From assembly GCF_007666205.1 (NCBI RefSeq), contig NZ_VDOR01000015.1, positions 1-40,748 on the forward strand: a DNA stretch of 40,748 nucleotides, read 5' to 3'. The position numbers were made by a program, and so were the translations under genes. Shown here piece by piece: positions 32,122 to 40,692 of the stretch. Within the stretch, counting starts at the first letter, position 1. Each line of letters starts with the position of its first letter. The notes beneath the pieces are model-generated. The model ran no database searches. It was not told where the DNA came from and saw nothing but the letters and a program-made list of their open reading frames with translations. The DNA comes from Kocuria palustris. GTDB taxonomy: Bacteria > Actinomycetota > Actinomycetes > Actinomycetales > Micrococcaceae.

Positions 32122-33774
32122 TCAGGAGTGCAGGACCTCCAGGACCTCCGCCGGCACCTCCGCCAGCGACAGCGCGGGGGCATCCGCGGCATCGATCAGG
32201 GCGCGATGCACCTGCACGCTGCCCCTGCCGATCCGGTCGAGGCCGCTCACCGGATGCTTGGTCCCGTAGTGCTCCGAGGCCCACCCGCGGTGCCCGCCGA
32301 ACTCCTCGCCGCGGTAGGTCTCCGATTCCGCCGAGCCCACGAGGTGCAGGCTCACGGCCGGCGCGCCGTCCCGAGAGGCCTCCCACGAGTCCGCGGAGAG
32401 CCGGTGCAGGTGCAGGTCGGGGCCGAACAGCCAGCGCTGCCGTGCCGCGCTGCTGCGGGCGAGGGCGAGCAGCCGCACCTCGTCCTTCACGACGATCCAC
32501 CGGTCGTCCAGCACCGCGACGGACCGGGCGATGCGGAAGCGGTCGGGCAGCCAGGCCTCGACGCCCATCCGGCAGTCTCCCTCCGCGGGGACCTCGTGAT
32601 GGGTGAAGGCGGCGCCGTAGTCGGGGTGTGCGCGGACGAAGAACTGCCGGAGCTCGCCGTCGTGGTCCTGCGGTGCGATGACGCAGTGGCCCAGGCTCGA
32701 CTCCATGGCCTTCCGGTACGGGTCGGTCTTGTCGTACAGGTAGGAGCCCGCGTCCACCAGCAGGGGAGCGCCGTCGCGGTGGACGGTCAGCGCCGTGTCG
32801 TCGGCGTGCTTGTGGACCTCGGTGCGGGCCCCGCCCACGAGCGAGACGTAGAGCCGCTCCGATTTGTAGACTGCCAGCCCGGAATCCGGGAACGCGGAGG
32901 ATCGGTTGCGCGAGTGCACCACGGCAGGGCGGTACTTCCCGCTGTCGCCGATCGTCGGGATGGTGTCGTCCTGGAGCATGGTCAGCTCGAGCGCTTCGCG
33001 GGCGCGGTCGAGGATGGGCCGGAGCTGCTCGTCGATCGTCTCGCTGATCTGCTCGGCGTCCTGGATCCGCAGGACCTCGCGGTAGCAGTGCAGATTGAAG
33101 TTGTGGTAGCCCACGGTGTTCTCATTGCACATGCCGCGGTCGTCGAAGGCCTCTTCGGCCAGCTCCACGATCCGCGTCAGCGCGGTGTCCAGCGCGGTGC
33201 TCCCGCCCTCCACGCGCTCGACGGCCACGTGCCAGAGCAGCAGCGCGATGCTGCTCATCAGGCCGTGGTTGTTCGGGCGGTAGTTCGCATCGTCGAGCAC
33301 CCAGGCGACGGTCTGATCCGCGATCTCGCGGATGCCGCGGCGGACCTCCTCGTCCTCGATCAGCTCGCCCGCCTCGAGGCAGGTCCTGATGCGGGTCGCG
33401 CAGGCGTGGTCCATGCTCGGCAGGTCGGTCCACCGCTGCGTGCCCCCCGGCCCGCCGAGGTGCTCGACGGCGGCCTTCCACCCCTCGACCAGCGACGGCA
33501 GGTCCTCGGGGTGACCCTGCCGCACGACCTCCCCGGCGCGTCGCAGCGGCTCCAGGGCGTAGAGCCACATCAGGGAGCTGCCCTTCTGGTTCGGGAACTC
33601 CTGGGCGAAGTCCAGCCCGGGGGAGCCGCCCACGACGATCTCGGCGCCGGTGAACAGCCGGATGCGCAGCGGACCGTCGGCGTCGCGGCTCCAGTCCGCG
33701 TCGCGGATCATCCGCTTCTCGAAGCTCGGCCGCAGCTGCGTCGGGAGTCCCTGGTCAAGTGCTGGGGTGCTCAT
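32122..33774 (-). CDS. Heparinase II/III family protein without signal peptide
   Basis: The protein has 550 residues. An alpha-toroid-like N-terminal domain holds NYRPNNHGLMSSIALL and MCNENTVGYHNFNLHCYREV (about 215-235). The C-terminal beta-sandwich has the family motif TEVHKHADDTALTVHRDG (about 320), then LLVDAGSYLYDKTDPYR and SSLGHCVIAP. Known members are polysaccharide lyases for uronic-acid glycans, but relatives occur in polysaccharide export loci where they may epimerise or edit. There is no secretion signal, so it should act in the cytoplasm on nascent polymer. It is the last gene of the minus-strand block and its start overlaps the upstream stop (ATGA). It is only distantly similar to the heparinase-like half of the protein at 21502. 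Confidence 0.87.
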   Translation of the reverse strand: MSTPALDQGLPTQLRPSFEKRMIRDADWSRDADGPLRIRLFTGAEIVVGGSPGLDFAQEFPNQKGSSLMWLYALEPLRRAGEVVRQGHPEDLPSLVEGWKAAVEHLGGPGGTQRWTDLPSMDHACATRIRTCLEAGELIEDEEVRRGIREIADQTVAWVLDDANYRPNNHGLMSSIALLLWHVAVERVEGGSTALDTALTRIVELAEEAFDDRGMCNENTVGYHNFNLHCYREVLRIQDAEQISETIDEQLRPILDRAREALELTMLQDDTIPTIGDSGKYRPAVVHSRNRSSAFPDSGLAVYKSERLYVSLVGGARTEVHKHADDTALTVHRDGAPLLVDAGSYLYDKTDPYRKAMESSLGHCVIAPQDHDGELRQFFVRAHPDYGAAFTHHEVPAEGDCRMGVEAWLPDRFRIARSVAVLDDRWIVVKDEVRLLALARSSAARQRWLFGPDLHLHRLSADSWEASRDGAPAVSLHLVGSAESETYRGEEFGGHRGWASEHYGTKHPVSGLDRIGRGSVQVHRALIDAADAPALSLAEVPAEVLEVLHS

Positions 33775-35798
33775 GAGGCGACCTCCCGCAGACGGGCGAT
33801 GAAGTGATCGTAGAAGGGGCGGGTGTAGTGGAAGGGGGACAGGCCCCAGCGGTGCGTGCTGTCGGCCACCAGGAGGTCGTCGGGGTACTCGATGACGGCG
33901 CAGCCGAGGCTGCGCTCGAGGGTGGTGTACATGTGCTTGAGGGTCCGGTTGTGCAGCTCGATGGGGAAGCGCTCCTGCAGATCCTGGCCGGTGTCGTCGT
34001 GCGTGGCCCAGTAGGCCTTGTTGAGCACCACCCGGCGGCCCTCAAGAGCCTCGACGAGCTCTGCGGCGGCCTGGTTCCACGCCGTGATGAATCCGGGGCG
34101 GCCGATGGAGATCTGGGCTTCGCGCTGCGGGGCGAATCCCGCGCGGGCCGCTTCGCTGCTGCAGGCCAGGATGCCGCCGGAGACCCGGGCCACCGGGATC
34201 CGCTCGTCGATGAGATCGATGATGACCAGGACCTCCGGGTCCAGATCGCGCAGAGTCGGAGGAAGGGTCTTCCGGACGTCCCGGTCGACCATCCGCTTCT
34301 GGAAGGCGCTCGGGATCGCCTCGAGGTCCATGCTGGCGGGGAGCTCTGCCGGCGCCCGGCCGAAGGCCGAGACGAGCGGGGTGCGGGCGAAGTAGTCGCT
34401 CAGCCCCGGAGCCCCGTCCAGCGCAAAGGCGTCCCGGGTGACGCAGCTGCCGTAGATGAAGGCACGAGTCTGCGCGGGGTCACGGGACTGCACCGGGCTC
34501 CGCACGACGGCGGGCTCGGGTGCCTCGCCGTCGCCCACGGCGAGCTGGCCGAGGTGGTGATTGAGCCCGTCCCGCACGGTCACGAGAAGCTCGGAGCCGG
34601 TCCACCGGGCGTCGGCGTCGTACTCCAGACGACGGGTGTGCCGGAACCAGGCGAGCTGCCCGCGCCTGTCTCCCAGGGACTGGGTCAGCCCGAATCGCAG
34701 GCCGCCGTATCCGGGCTCAGGGGCTCCCTCGGGCAGCGTCACGGTGACGGCGCTCTCCCCGGTCGCGTGCGCGGCACGAGCACCCGTCAGGATGCTCGTC
34801 GCGAGCGAGCGCAGATCCTTGGGCATCTGCGCCAGGGAGGCCGCATCGCAGGCTTCGTCGAGCACGATCCGGCGCGCGATGTCCAGGCTCGGGGCATCGC
34901 CGTGGAGGAACTCGGCCAGGGCGGAGACCAGCAGGTCGTGGGTCAGGGGGGCATGGCCTGCGCCCCAGTCCCCTCCCTGCACGACGTGATCGGGCCCCAG
35001 GATGCGGCTGCCCGTGCCGAGGTCCTGGAAGCGGTGGGCCTGGACGTAGGGCATGGCGTGCGCGCTGAGGTGCCAGTCGTTCAGGTTCTGCAGGTAGAGG
35101 AGCCGGTCGATGCACGACGGATCGTGGGTCGTGCGATCGACGAGGCTGTGCTCGATCCCCGCGCGAGCGCAGAGCTCGGTGCGCTCCTGCAGCCAGGTCT
35201 CGGCCGACGGGACCTCGGGGGAGTGCTCGGCGAACGCGGACTGCAGGTACTGGTCGACGAAGGTGCGGTTGTACCGCAGGATGTCGGTCTGCGGGTTCCA
35301 GACGAGCGCGGAGACCGGGCGATCCAGCAGCGCCGCATAGCGCAGCGCAGCGAAGCCGCCGCCCGAGCCGCCCACCAGGACGAGCTCTCGCCGCCAGGCG
35401 TCGGAGAGAGCGCGCAGCGCGTCCAGGATCGCGGCCGTGACGTCGGCGCCGTCGAATCCCGCGTACCACCCCAGGCGGACCTGGGAGTCCCTGTCCACGG
35501 CGGGATCGGAGATCGCGGCGTAGACGGGGGATACCGCCGGGCCGACGCGCCCGCCCGAGAAGAACGGGCCGGACTTCTCCTCGCGCGAGGGGACGTTGCC
35601 GTTGAAGAAGACGGGGATCGAGGAGGTCGTCCCGGCCTCCGGGGAGCCCTGCACCAGGACATCCAGGGTGACCTCGTCGTCGAGCGCGAGCTGGTGCACG
35701 CCGTCGGCGTCGCCGGCTTCCAGGGCCGTGCGGAGGCCGTCGGGACCCGCGTGCGTGTGGACGTGCCCCCACCTCTCGTAGCTGCTGGCGGTGCTCAT
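33771..35798 (-). CDS. Alpha/beta-hydrolase module fused to DUF6270-like module
   Basis: The protein has 675 residues. The hydrolase module (about 1-310) has FNGNVPSREEKSGPFFSG, SDP...LGWYAG, the elbow VLVGGSGGGFAALRY with Ser145, YLQNLNDWHLSAHAMPY and GAGHAPLTHDLL, matching the stand-alone hydrolase at 24642. A beta-rich linker follows. The C-terminal module (about 444-675) begins AFIYGSCVTRDAF, which resembles DUF6270-type proteins with a GSC-x-x-RD motif and an SGNH-like look. DUF6270 function is unknown to me; glycan acyl transfer or hydrolysis is a fair guess. ATG 35798 has AGAGGA 6 nt upstream and overlaps the FkbM stop; the much longer upstream frame is a shadow of the FkbM gene. The Asn in place of one Asp in the presumed acid segment is worth noting. 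Confidence 0.75.
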   Translation of the reverse strand: MSTASSYERWGHVHTHAGPDGLRTALEAGDADGVHQLALDDEVTLDVLVQGSPEAGTTSSIPVFFNGNVPSREEKSGPFFSGGRVGPAVSPVYAAISDPAVDRDSQVRLGWYAGFDGADVTAAILDALRALSDAWRRELVLVGGSGGGFAALRYAALLDRPVSALVWNPQTDILRYNRTFVDQYLQSAFAEHSPEVPSAETWLQERTELCARAGIEHSLVDRTTHDPSCIDRLLYLQNLNDWHLSAHAMPYVQAHRFQDLGTGSRILGPDHVVQGGDWGAGHAPLTHDLLVSALAEFLHGDAPSLDIARRIVLDEACDAASLAQMPKDLRSLATSILTGARAAHATGESAVTVTLPEGAPEPGYGGLRFGLTQSLGDRRGQLAWFRHTRRLEYDADARWTGSELLVTVRDGLNHHLGQLAVGDGEAPEPAVVRSPVQSRDPAQTRAFIYGSCVTRDAFALDGAPGLSDYFARTPLVSAFGRAPAELPASMDLEAIPSAFQKRMVDRDVRKTLPPTLRDLDPEVLVIIDLIDERIPVARVSGGILACSSEAARAGFAPQREAQISIGRPGFITAWNQAAAELVEALEGRRVVLNKAYWATHDDTGQDLQERFPIELHNRTLKHMYTTLERSLGCAVIEYPDDLLVADSTHRWGLSPFHYTRPFYDHFIARLREVAS

Positions 35799-36823
35799 GC
35801 TCGATCCTCTGCTGATGCGGTGTCGTGGTGGTCGGAGCCTGCTCGGCGGCGCATGGCGTCGAGCTCGGCCTCCAGATGGCGGATGCGCTCCTGCAGGACG
35901 CGCAGGTCGTCGCCGTCGCCCGGCGAGCCGCCCGAGCCCGCGGGGGCGCCCCCAGCCTGAGAAGGCGCGGGCGCCGTGAGCTTGTGGAGGAAGCGCCCGA
36001 AGCGGTCGAGCCGGGTCTCGAAGTCGTCGAAGCGCCGACCCAGGTGCTCGAGGGAATGCGCGATCGCGTCGGTCGCCGCGGGAGAGCCGCCGGCCACGGC
36101 CACGAGGGTCGGCGTCGCGTTCAGGCGGCCGAGCACGTGGTATCCGGCGTCGTCGAGCCAGGCGCGCAGCGCCTCCTCCTCGGCAGTGCTGCGGGCCTCG
36201 ACGGCCAGGACGGGACGGTGCCGTCGGATCAGCCCGAGCGCTCCGGCCAGGACCTCGGCCTCCATGCCCTCGACGTCGATCTTGAGCAGGTCCACGGGCT
36301 GATCCCACGCGAGGTCGTCGAGGGCCACGATGCGGATGTCGCCGTCGGCGCCGCACAGCTCGAGGGTCGAGGCGCCCGTGTTCGCGCGGTCCCACGCGCC
36401 GACCCGGGCCCGGCCGCTGCGTCGCCCCACGCCGTAGGGCTCGACGCGGACCCGGGCATCGAGCTGGTTCTGGGCGACGTTGTGCGCGAGCACCGTGCAC
36501 AGGGCCGGCACGGGCTCGAAGGCCCGCACGCGGCAGCCCATGACGCCGGCGAACCAGACCGCGTGATTGCCGATGTTGGCGCCCACGTCCGCGACCAGGC
36601 CCCCGGAGGGCACCAGTGCCGACAGGAACGTCAGCATCTCGTGCTCGTAGAAGCGCTGCTGGCCCTCGAGCCAGCGGAAGATGTGGTCCTGCTGGTCCAG
36701 TCCGCTCAGCCGCCAGGTGCGGCCGTCGGCCTCGACGGAGGTCGAGGGCAGCTCGGACAGCGGCGGGACCTCCGGCCAGGAGAACCGGTCGGCGGGGGGT
36801 GCGGGTGGCAGATCGGCGGTCAT
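35795..36823 (-). CDS. FkbM-family methyltransferase with C-terminal coiled coil
   Basis: The protein has 342 residues. The SAM-binding motif VADVGANIGNHAVWFAG (about 75-91) and the acidic FEPVPALC strand are typical. LLKIDVEGMEAEVLAGA is the FkbM signature. The C-terminal ~90 residues are a Pro/Gly linker and a coiled coil (DDLRVLQERIRHLEAELDAMRRR). FkbM enzymes O-methylate sugars or other metabolites. The coiled-coil tail is unusual for the family and may tether it to the other coiled-coil proteins of the locus. ATG 36823 lies in an ATGA overlap with the AsnB-like gene; its own stop overlaps the hydrolase/DUF6270 start. Confidence 0.9.
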   Translation of the reverse strand: MTADLPPAPPADRFSWPEVPPLSELPSTSVEADGRTWRLSGLDQQDHIFRWLEGQQRFYEHEMLTFLSALVPSGGLVADVGANIGNHAVWFAGVMGCRVRAFEPVPALCTVLAHNVAQNQLDARVRVEPYGVGRRSGRARVGAWDRANTGASTLELCGADGDIRIVALDDLAWDQPVDLLKIDVEGMEAEVLAGALGLIRRHRPVLAVEARSTAEEEALRAWLDDAGYHVLGRLNATPTLVAVAGGSPAATDAIAHSLEHLGRRFDDFETRLDRFGRFLHKLTAPAPSQAGGAPAGSGGSPGDGDDLRVLQERIRHLEAELDAMRRRAGSDHHDTASAEDRA

Positions 36824-39645
36824 GCGGTCGGTTCGCTTTCTGTGAGGATCGCCCGGAGCGTGGCGTCGCGGCTGAGCGGGTTGTGGCCGGCCGCGTCGTC
36901 CTCGTACCGGTGGATGTGCAGGTGCGCGGCGAGATCGGGGCGCTGTCGGGCGAACGCCTCCACCTGCGGCAGGTCGACGATCCGGTCGTGCTTGGAGGCG
37001 ATGTTGACCCAGTAGTCGATCTGGGAGGCGGCGCCGGTGGCTTCCCAGAGCCGCAGGACGCTCGTGCGCTGCGGGAGCCGCTCGCGCAGCGTGGCGGGCA
37101 GGATCCCGTCGAACCGGGCGAAGCGCAGCTCGTTGACGGCCTCGGCCATCCAGCGCGTCCAGTCGATCTGGGCGTTGTTGACCACAGCGCGCGAGCCGTC
37201 GTCCAGGGCGGCCGCCGACCACGCCCAGAATCCCCCCGCGGAGGAGCCGAAGTAGGTCCGCTGCGAGGGCTCCGGAGCTCCGAGCGCGCCGGCCAGCAGC
37301 CGGAGGGCCCGGACCGTTCCCGGGATGACGGACGTCCCGGCGGAGACCTGACCCCAGGACAGGCTCAGCGCGTCGGTGCCCAGGCTCCCCGGATCCGCGA
37401 CGTAGATCTGGGTCCGGGGGATGTCCCGCCACCAGCTCGAGCGCTGGAACACCGGCTCGCGCTGGGAGCGCTCGAGGTCGACCGCGCCGTTGAACAGGGT
37501 CAGGACACGAGGCCGGCCGCTGTGCGCTCGGCGCACGACGAGCAGCGGCACCCGGCGGCCCTCGACCACGAGGTCGAGCCGCGTGGGGGTCTCGAGCGGG
37601 AACAGCCGGGGGGACAGACCGGGGATGTCGTGCGGGGCGACCCGCGGCGGCTGCGCGCCCAGCTCGGGCCGGGTCGCATCGGGGACGTCCACGGCCGCTG
37701 TCGCCGGCCCGGCCGGCTCCGCCGGCGAGAACTCCACGTCGCGGATCCAGGCCCTGCTGGCCTTCGCCCAGGTGGCAGAGCCCTCATGATCGCGCAGGGC
37801 GACGGCCGCCACGGAGACCCGGGCTCCGGACCGGAGATCTGCGAGCCTGACGTGCACCGGAGAGCTCGAGCGGCCGCCGTCCCAGCTGACCTTCGGCTCG
37901 CCGTCGACGAGGACCTGGAGGCGCCAGTGCCCGGCGGCGGCGCGATCGCCGTAGGTCGAGGCGATCGTGAAGCGCAGCTCGCCGGGGTGCTCGAGGGGCT
38001 CGAACCGCCGGGAGGACGAAGCGCCTTCGCGGAAGCTCCGGGCCGGAATGCTCAGCTGCGTCCCGGTGCCCGGTGCGGCGGTCCCTTCCGCATCGCCGGG
38101 CCTGCGCAGCCACGACGAGGCCTCGAGGGACGGGACTGCGGGGTCGGGCGCGCCGGCCCCCCGGCCGCTGCGGGCGGCGTCGCGGGTGATCTCGTAGAGA
38201 TTGCGGTCGTCGTTCTTGCCGAAGAAGTTCAGCAGGGGGTACGACGCATTGATCAGCTCGGCGAAGAGGAATCCGCTCCGGCGGTCCTCGATGGGAAGCG
38301 ACAGCGAGATCTCCAGCAGCGAGCGGACATTGAGCTGAACGCACGTCTCGAACGCCAGATCCGTCTCATTGAGGACCTCGGCGCCCCAGCGGCCCATCCG
38401 CATCTCCCAGTAATAGAGATCGCGCAGATGCATGCCGTGCAGATCGGTGTCGTACTGCCAGCGCTGCAGCCCCCGGCGGAAGACAGCGCGCCGCTCGGCC
38501 GTGGGCTCGGTGGGGCGGGTCTTGGCCGTGCGATGCAGGAACAGCTGCTCGAGCGAATCGATGGTGCTGTTGTCCTCGGCGACGTTCCAGTAGGCCCGTC
38601 CGACCTCGTAGCCGAATCCGCGGAGGTGGATGTGTGCTTCGGCGGAGAACTCGCGCAGGTAGTGGGGGAGCAGCCATGCTCCGTGGTTGCCGTACGTGTT
38701 CCGGGCGACGACGGATTCCTGCTCGGGCGTCAGCCCGGCCGATCTGTCCTCGATCCGGAAGAACGAGTGCCGGGCCTCCGGCAGCAGGACGCGCAGCCGC
38801 TCGACGATGCGCTCGTCCTTGGCCAGGGATTCGCGGTGCCTGCTCCCCGCCCGGCGGTCGGCCGTGTACGTGAACAGGGAGAGCCTCCGCAGGTGATCCC
38901 AGTTCAGGGCCAGCGTCGTGCGGGAGTCGGCGCCGCCGGTCAGGGACATGACGAGCTTCTGCGGGCGAGCGGCCAGCTCCTGCATCTGCCGGCTCCAGCG
39001 GCGGCGGAAGAGGTCGAGGCGCTCGTCCAGGGGCATGTCCCGGTAGGCGTTGGGGCGCCGGGGATAGAAGCGCCGCACGCGCCAGCCGGTCAGGTGCAGC
39101 TCGTGGTTCGGCAGCAGGGCCTCGATGCCCAGGTACGGCGTGCGGCCCCAGACATGCAGGATCCCCGGCCGCCCGTTCCGGGAGGTGCGCAGCGGATGCG
39201 CTGAGATGTCGTGGATCAGATGCGCGTGGCTGGAGACGAGCTCGGCCTTGGGGGAGAAGCACACGGAGCGCATGCCCAGGGCATCCTGGCGCAGCACGAC
39301 GTCCGGTCCGTCGCCGGTCAGGACGACGTGGCGCCCGCCCAGGTGGTCGAGGGCGTCCAGCAGCGCCTCGTCGGATTCCTGCAGGGCCTCGGCGAGCCGC
39401 CGTGCAGGCGAGAGACGGCGCTCGTCGTCGCCGGCGTAGAGGCACAGGCCGTAGACCAGGACCCACCGCCGTCCGTCGGCCAGCGGCAGGAACTCGGCGG
39501 ACTCCTGCGGATCGTGGCGCAGGATCCATCCCGAGGCGCCCAGCTCCCGGCCGGGCCAGTGCGCGACCGGGCCGATGCCGGTCCCGCGGCGGTGCAGGAG
39601 GAAGCCGCGGCGATAGGGCTGGAGATCGGGCAAGGGGCTGGGCAC
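36820..39645 (-). CDS. Asparagine-synthase-like ligase fused to alpha/beta-hydrolase module
   Basis: The protein has 941 residues. The N-terminal ~170 residues look like an AsnB amidotransferase domain (LGGRHVVLTGDGPDVVLRQDALGMRSV), but the Cys that should follow the initiator Met is absent, so no glutaminase activity is expected. An ATP-PPase domain has the PP-loop SLTGGADSRTTLAL (about 234-247). A beta-rich part (about 540-660) precedes the hydrolase module: LTLFNGAVDLERS, VADPGSL...LSWGQ, TYFGSSAGGFWAW with Ser802, and GHNPLSRDATL. AsnB-like enzymes without the Cys, such as beta-lactam synthetase, join amines to carboxylates using ATP; here the target may be a uronic-acid carboxylate. GTG 39645 has GAAAGG overlapping it rather than upstream; TTG 39633 is an alternative. 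It begins 25 nt after the wecB stop. Confidence 0.8.
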   Translation of the reverse strand: MPSPLPDLQPYRRGFLLHRRGTGIGPVAHWPGRELGASGWILRHDPQESAEFLPLADGRRWVLVYGLCLYAGDDERRLSPARRLAEALQESDEALLDALDHLGGRHVVLTGDGPDVVLRQDALGMRSVCFSPKAELVSSHAHLIHDISAHPLRTSRNGRPGILHVWGRTPYLGIEALLPNHELHLTGWRVRRFYPRRPNAYRDMPLDERLDLFRRRWSRQMQELAARPQKLVMSLTGGADSRTTLALNWDHLRRLSLFTYTADRRAGSRHRESLAKDERIVERLRVLLPEARHSFFRIEDRSAGLTPEQESVVARNTYGNHGAWLLPHYLREFSAEAHIHLRGFGYEVGRAYWNVAEDNSTIDSLEQLFLHRTAKTRPTEPTAERRAVFRRGLQRWQYDTDLHGMHLRDLYYWEMRMGRWGAEVLNETDLAFETCVQLNVRSLLEISLSLPIEDRRSGFLFAELINASYPLLNFFGKNDDRNLYEITRDAARSGRGAGAPDPAVPSLEASSWLRRPGDAEGTAAPGTGTQLSIPARSFREGASSSRRFEPLEHPGELRFTIASTYGDRAAAGHWRLQVLVDGEPKVSWDGGRSSSPVHVRLADLRSGARVSVAAVALRDHEGSATWAKASRAWIRDVEFSPAEPAGPATAAVDVPDATRPELGAQPPRVAPHDIPGLSPRLFPLETPTRLDLVVEGRRVPLLVVRRAHSGRPRVLTLFNGAVDLERSQREPVFQRSSWWRDIPRTQIYVADPGSLGTDALSLSWGQVSAGTSVIPGTVRALRLLAGALGAPEPSQRTYFGSSAGGFWAWSAAALDDGSRAVVNNAQIDWTRWMAEAVNELRFARFDGILPATLRERLPQRTSVLRLWEATGAASQIDYWVNIASKHDRIVDLPQVEAFARQRPDLAAHLHIHRYEDDAAGHNPLSRDATLRAILTESEPTA

Positions 39646-39670
39646 CTTTCGGGCAGAGGCGTGCGGGGTC

Positions 39671-40692
39671 TCAGGCGTCGTCGGCCGTCTCCGGATCGAA
39701 GTCCCTGATCCGCTCGCCCACGCCGAACATGTGCGCGATGGCGGCGATGGTGCGCTCGGCGGCGCGGCCGTCGCCGTAGGGATTCACCGCATTGGCCATG
39801 GTGTCGTAGAGCACCTGGTGGTGCAGCAGGGTGTCCACCTCGGCCACGATGAGGTCCTCGTCGGTCCCGATGAGCTTGACCGTGCCGGCGGTGACGGCCT
39901 CGGGGCGCTCGGTGTTCTCGCGCATGACCAGCACGGGCTTGCCCAGCGAGGGGGCCTCCTCCTGGACGCCGCCGGAGTCGGTCAGGACGATGTTCGCGAC
40001 GGAGAGCAGCCGTGTGAACTCCCCGTAGGCCAGCGGCTCGGTGACCAGGACGTTGTCCAGGCCCTCCAGGGCCGGCAGCACGGCCTCGCGGACCACGGGG
40101 TTGCGGTGCGCGGGCAGCACGATGGTCAGCTCGGGCTCGGCCTGGGCGATGCGCGCCAGGGCACGGCCCACCCCGCGCATGGCATCGCCCTGGTTCTCGC
40201 GGCGGTGCGTGGTGACCAGCAGGACCTTGCGCCCCGAGGCGGCCAGCTCCTCGAGCTGCGGGTCCGTGAACGGCAGGGCCTTGGCCACGGTGTGGTGCAG
40301 CGCGTCGATCACCGTGTTGCCGGTGACGACGATGTCCTCCCCGTTGATGGACTCGGCCAGCAGGTTGTGGCGCGAGATCTCCGTGGGAGCCAGGTGCAGC
40401 GAGGTGATCTGGGAGGTCATCTTGCGATTGGCCTCCTCCGGGAACGGGGAGAAAAGGTTGAACGAGCGCAGTCCCGCCTCCGCGTGGATCACCGGGATGC
40501 CGCGGTAGAAGGCGGCGACGGCTCCGGCCGTCGAGGTGGTCGTGTCGCCCTGGACGACGACGGCGTCGGGGGCGCTCTGCTCGAAGATCGCGTCCAGCCC
40601 CTCGACGGTGCGGGTGAGCACGCCGTTGAGCGTCTGCCGCGGGCGGATGATGTTGAGGTCGTGATCCGGGGTGATGTCGAAGATCGGCGGAT
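39671..40692 (-). pseudogene. wecB: UDP-N-acetylglucosamine 2-epimerase, 5'-truncated
   Basis: About 340 codons match non-hydrolysing UDP-GlcNAc 2-epimerases: VVVQGDTTTS, HAEAGLRS, FPEEANR, THRRENQGDAM, TDSGGVQEEAPSLGKPVLVMR and ERPEAV. The catalytic Asp, two Glu and His are all present. The enzyme interconverts UDP-GlcNAc and UDP-ManNAc, the substrate of WecC. Family similarity begins only at PPIFDITPDHDLN, near residue 46 of a normal protein; the essential N-terminal GTRPE(A/I) nucleotide-binding strand is absent. Upstream bases code for unrelated residues in every frame and look like an insertion-sequence end. The frame itself stays open to GTG 40735, giving a 354-residue ORF that might be made but is likely inactive. 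Another wecB elsewhere in the genome would be needed, or the window reflects a real knock-out. Confidence 0.8.
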
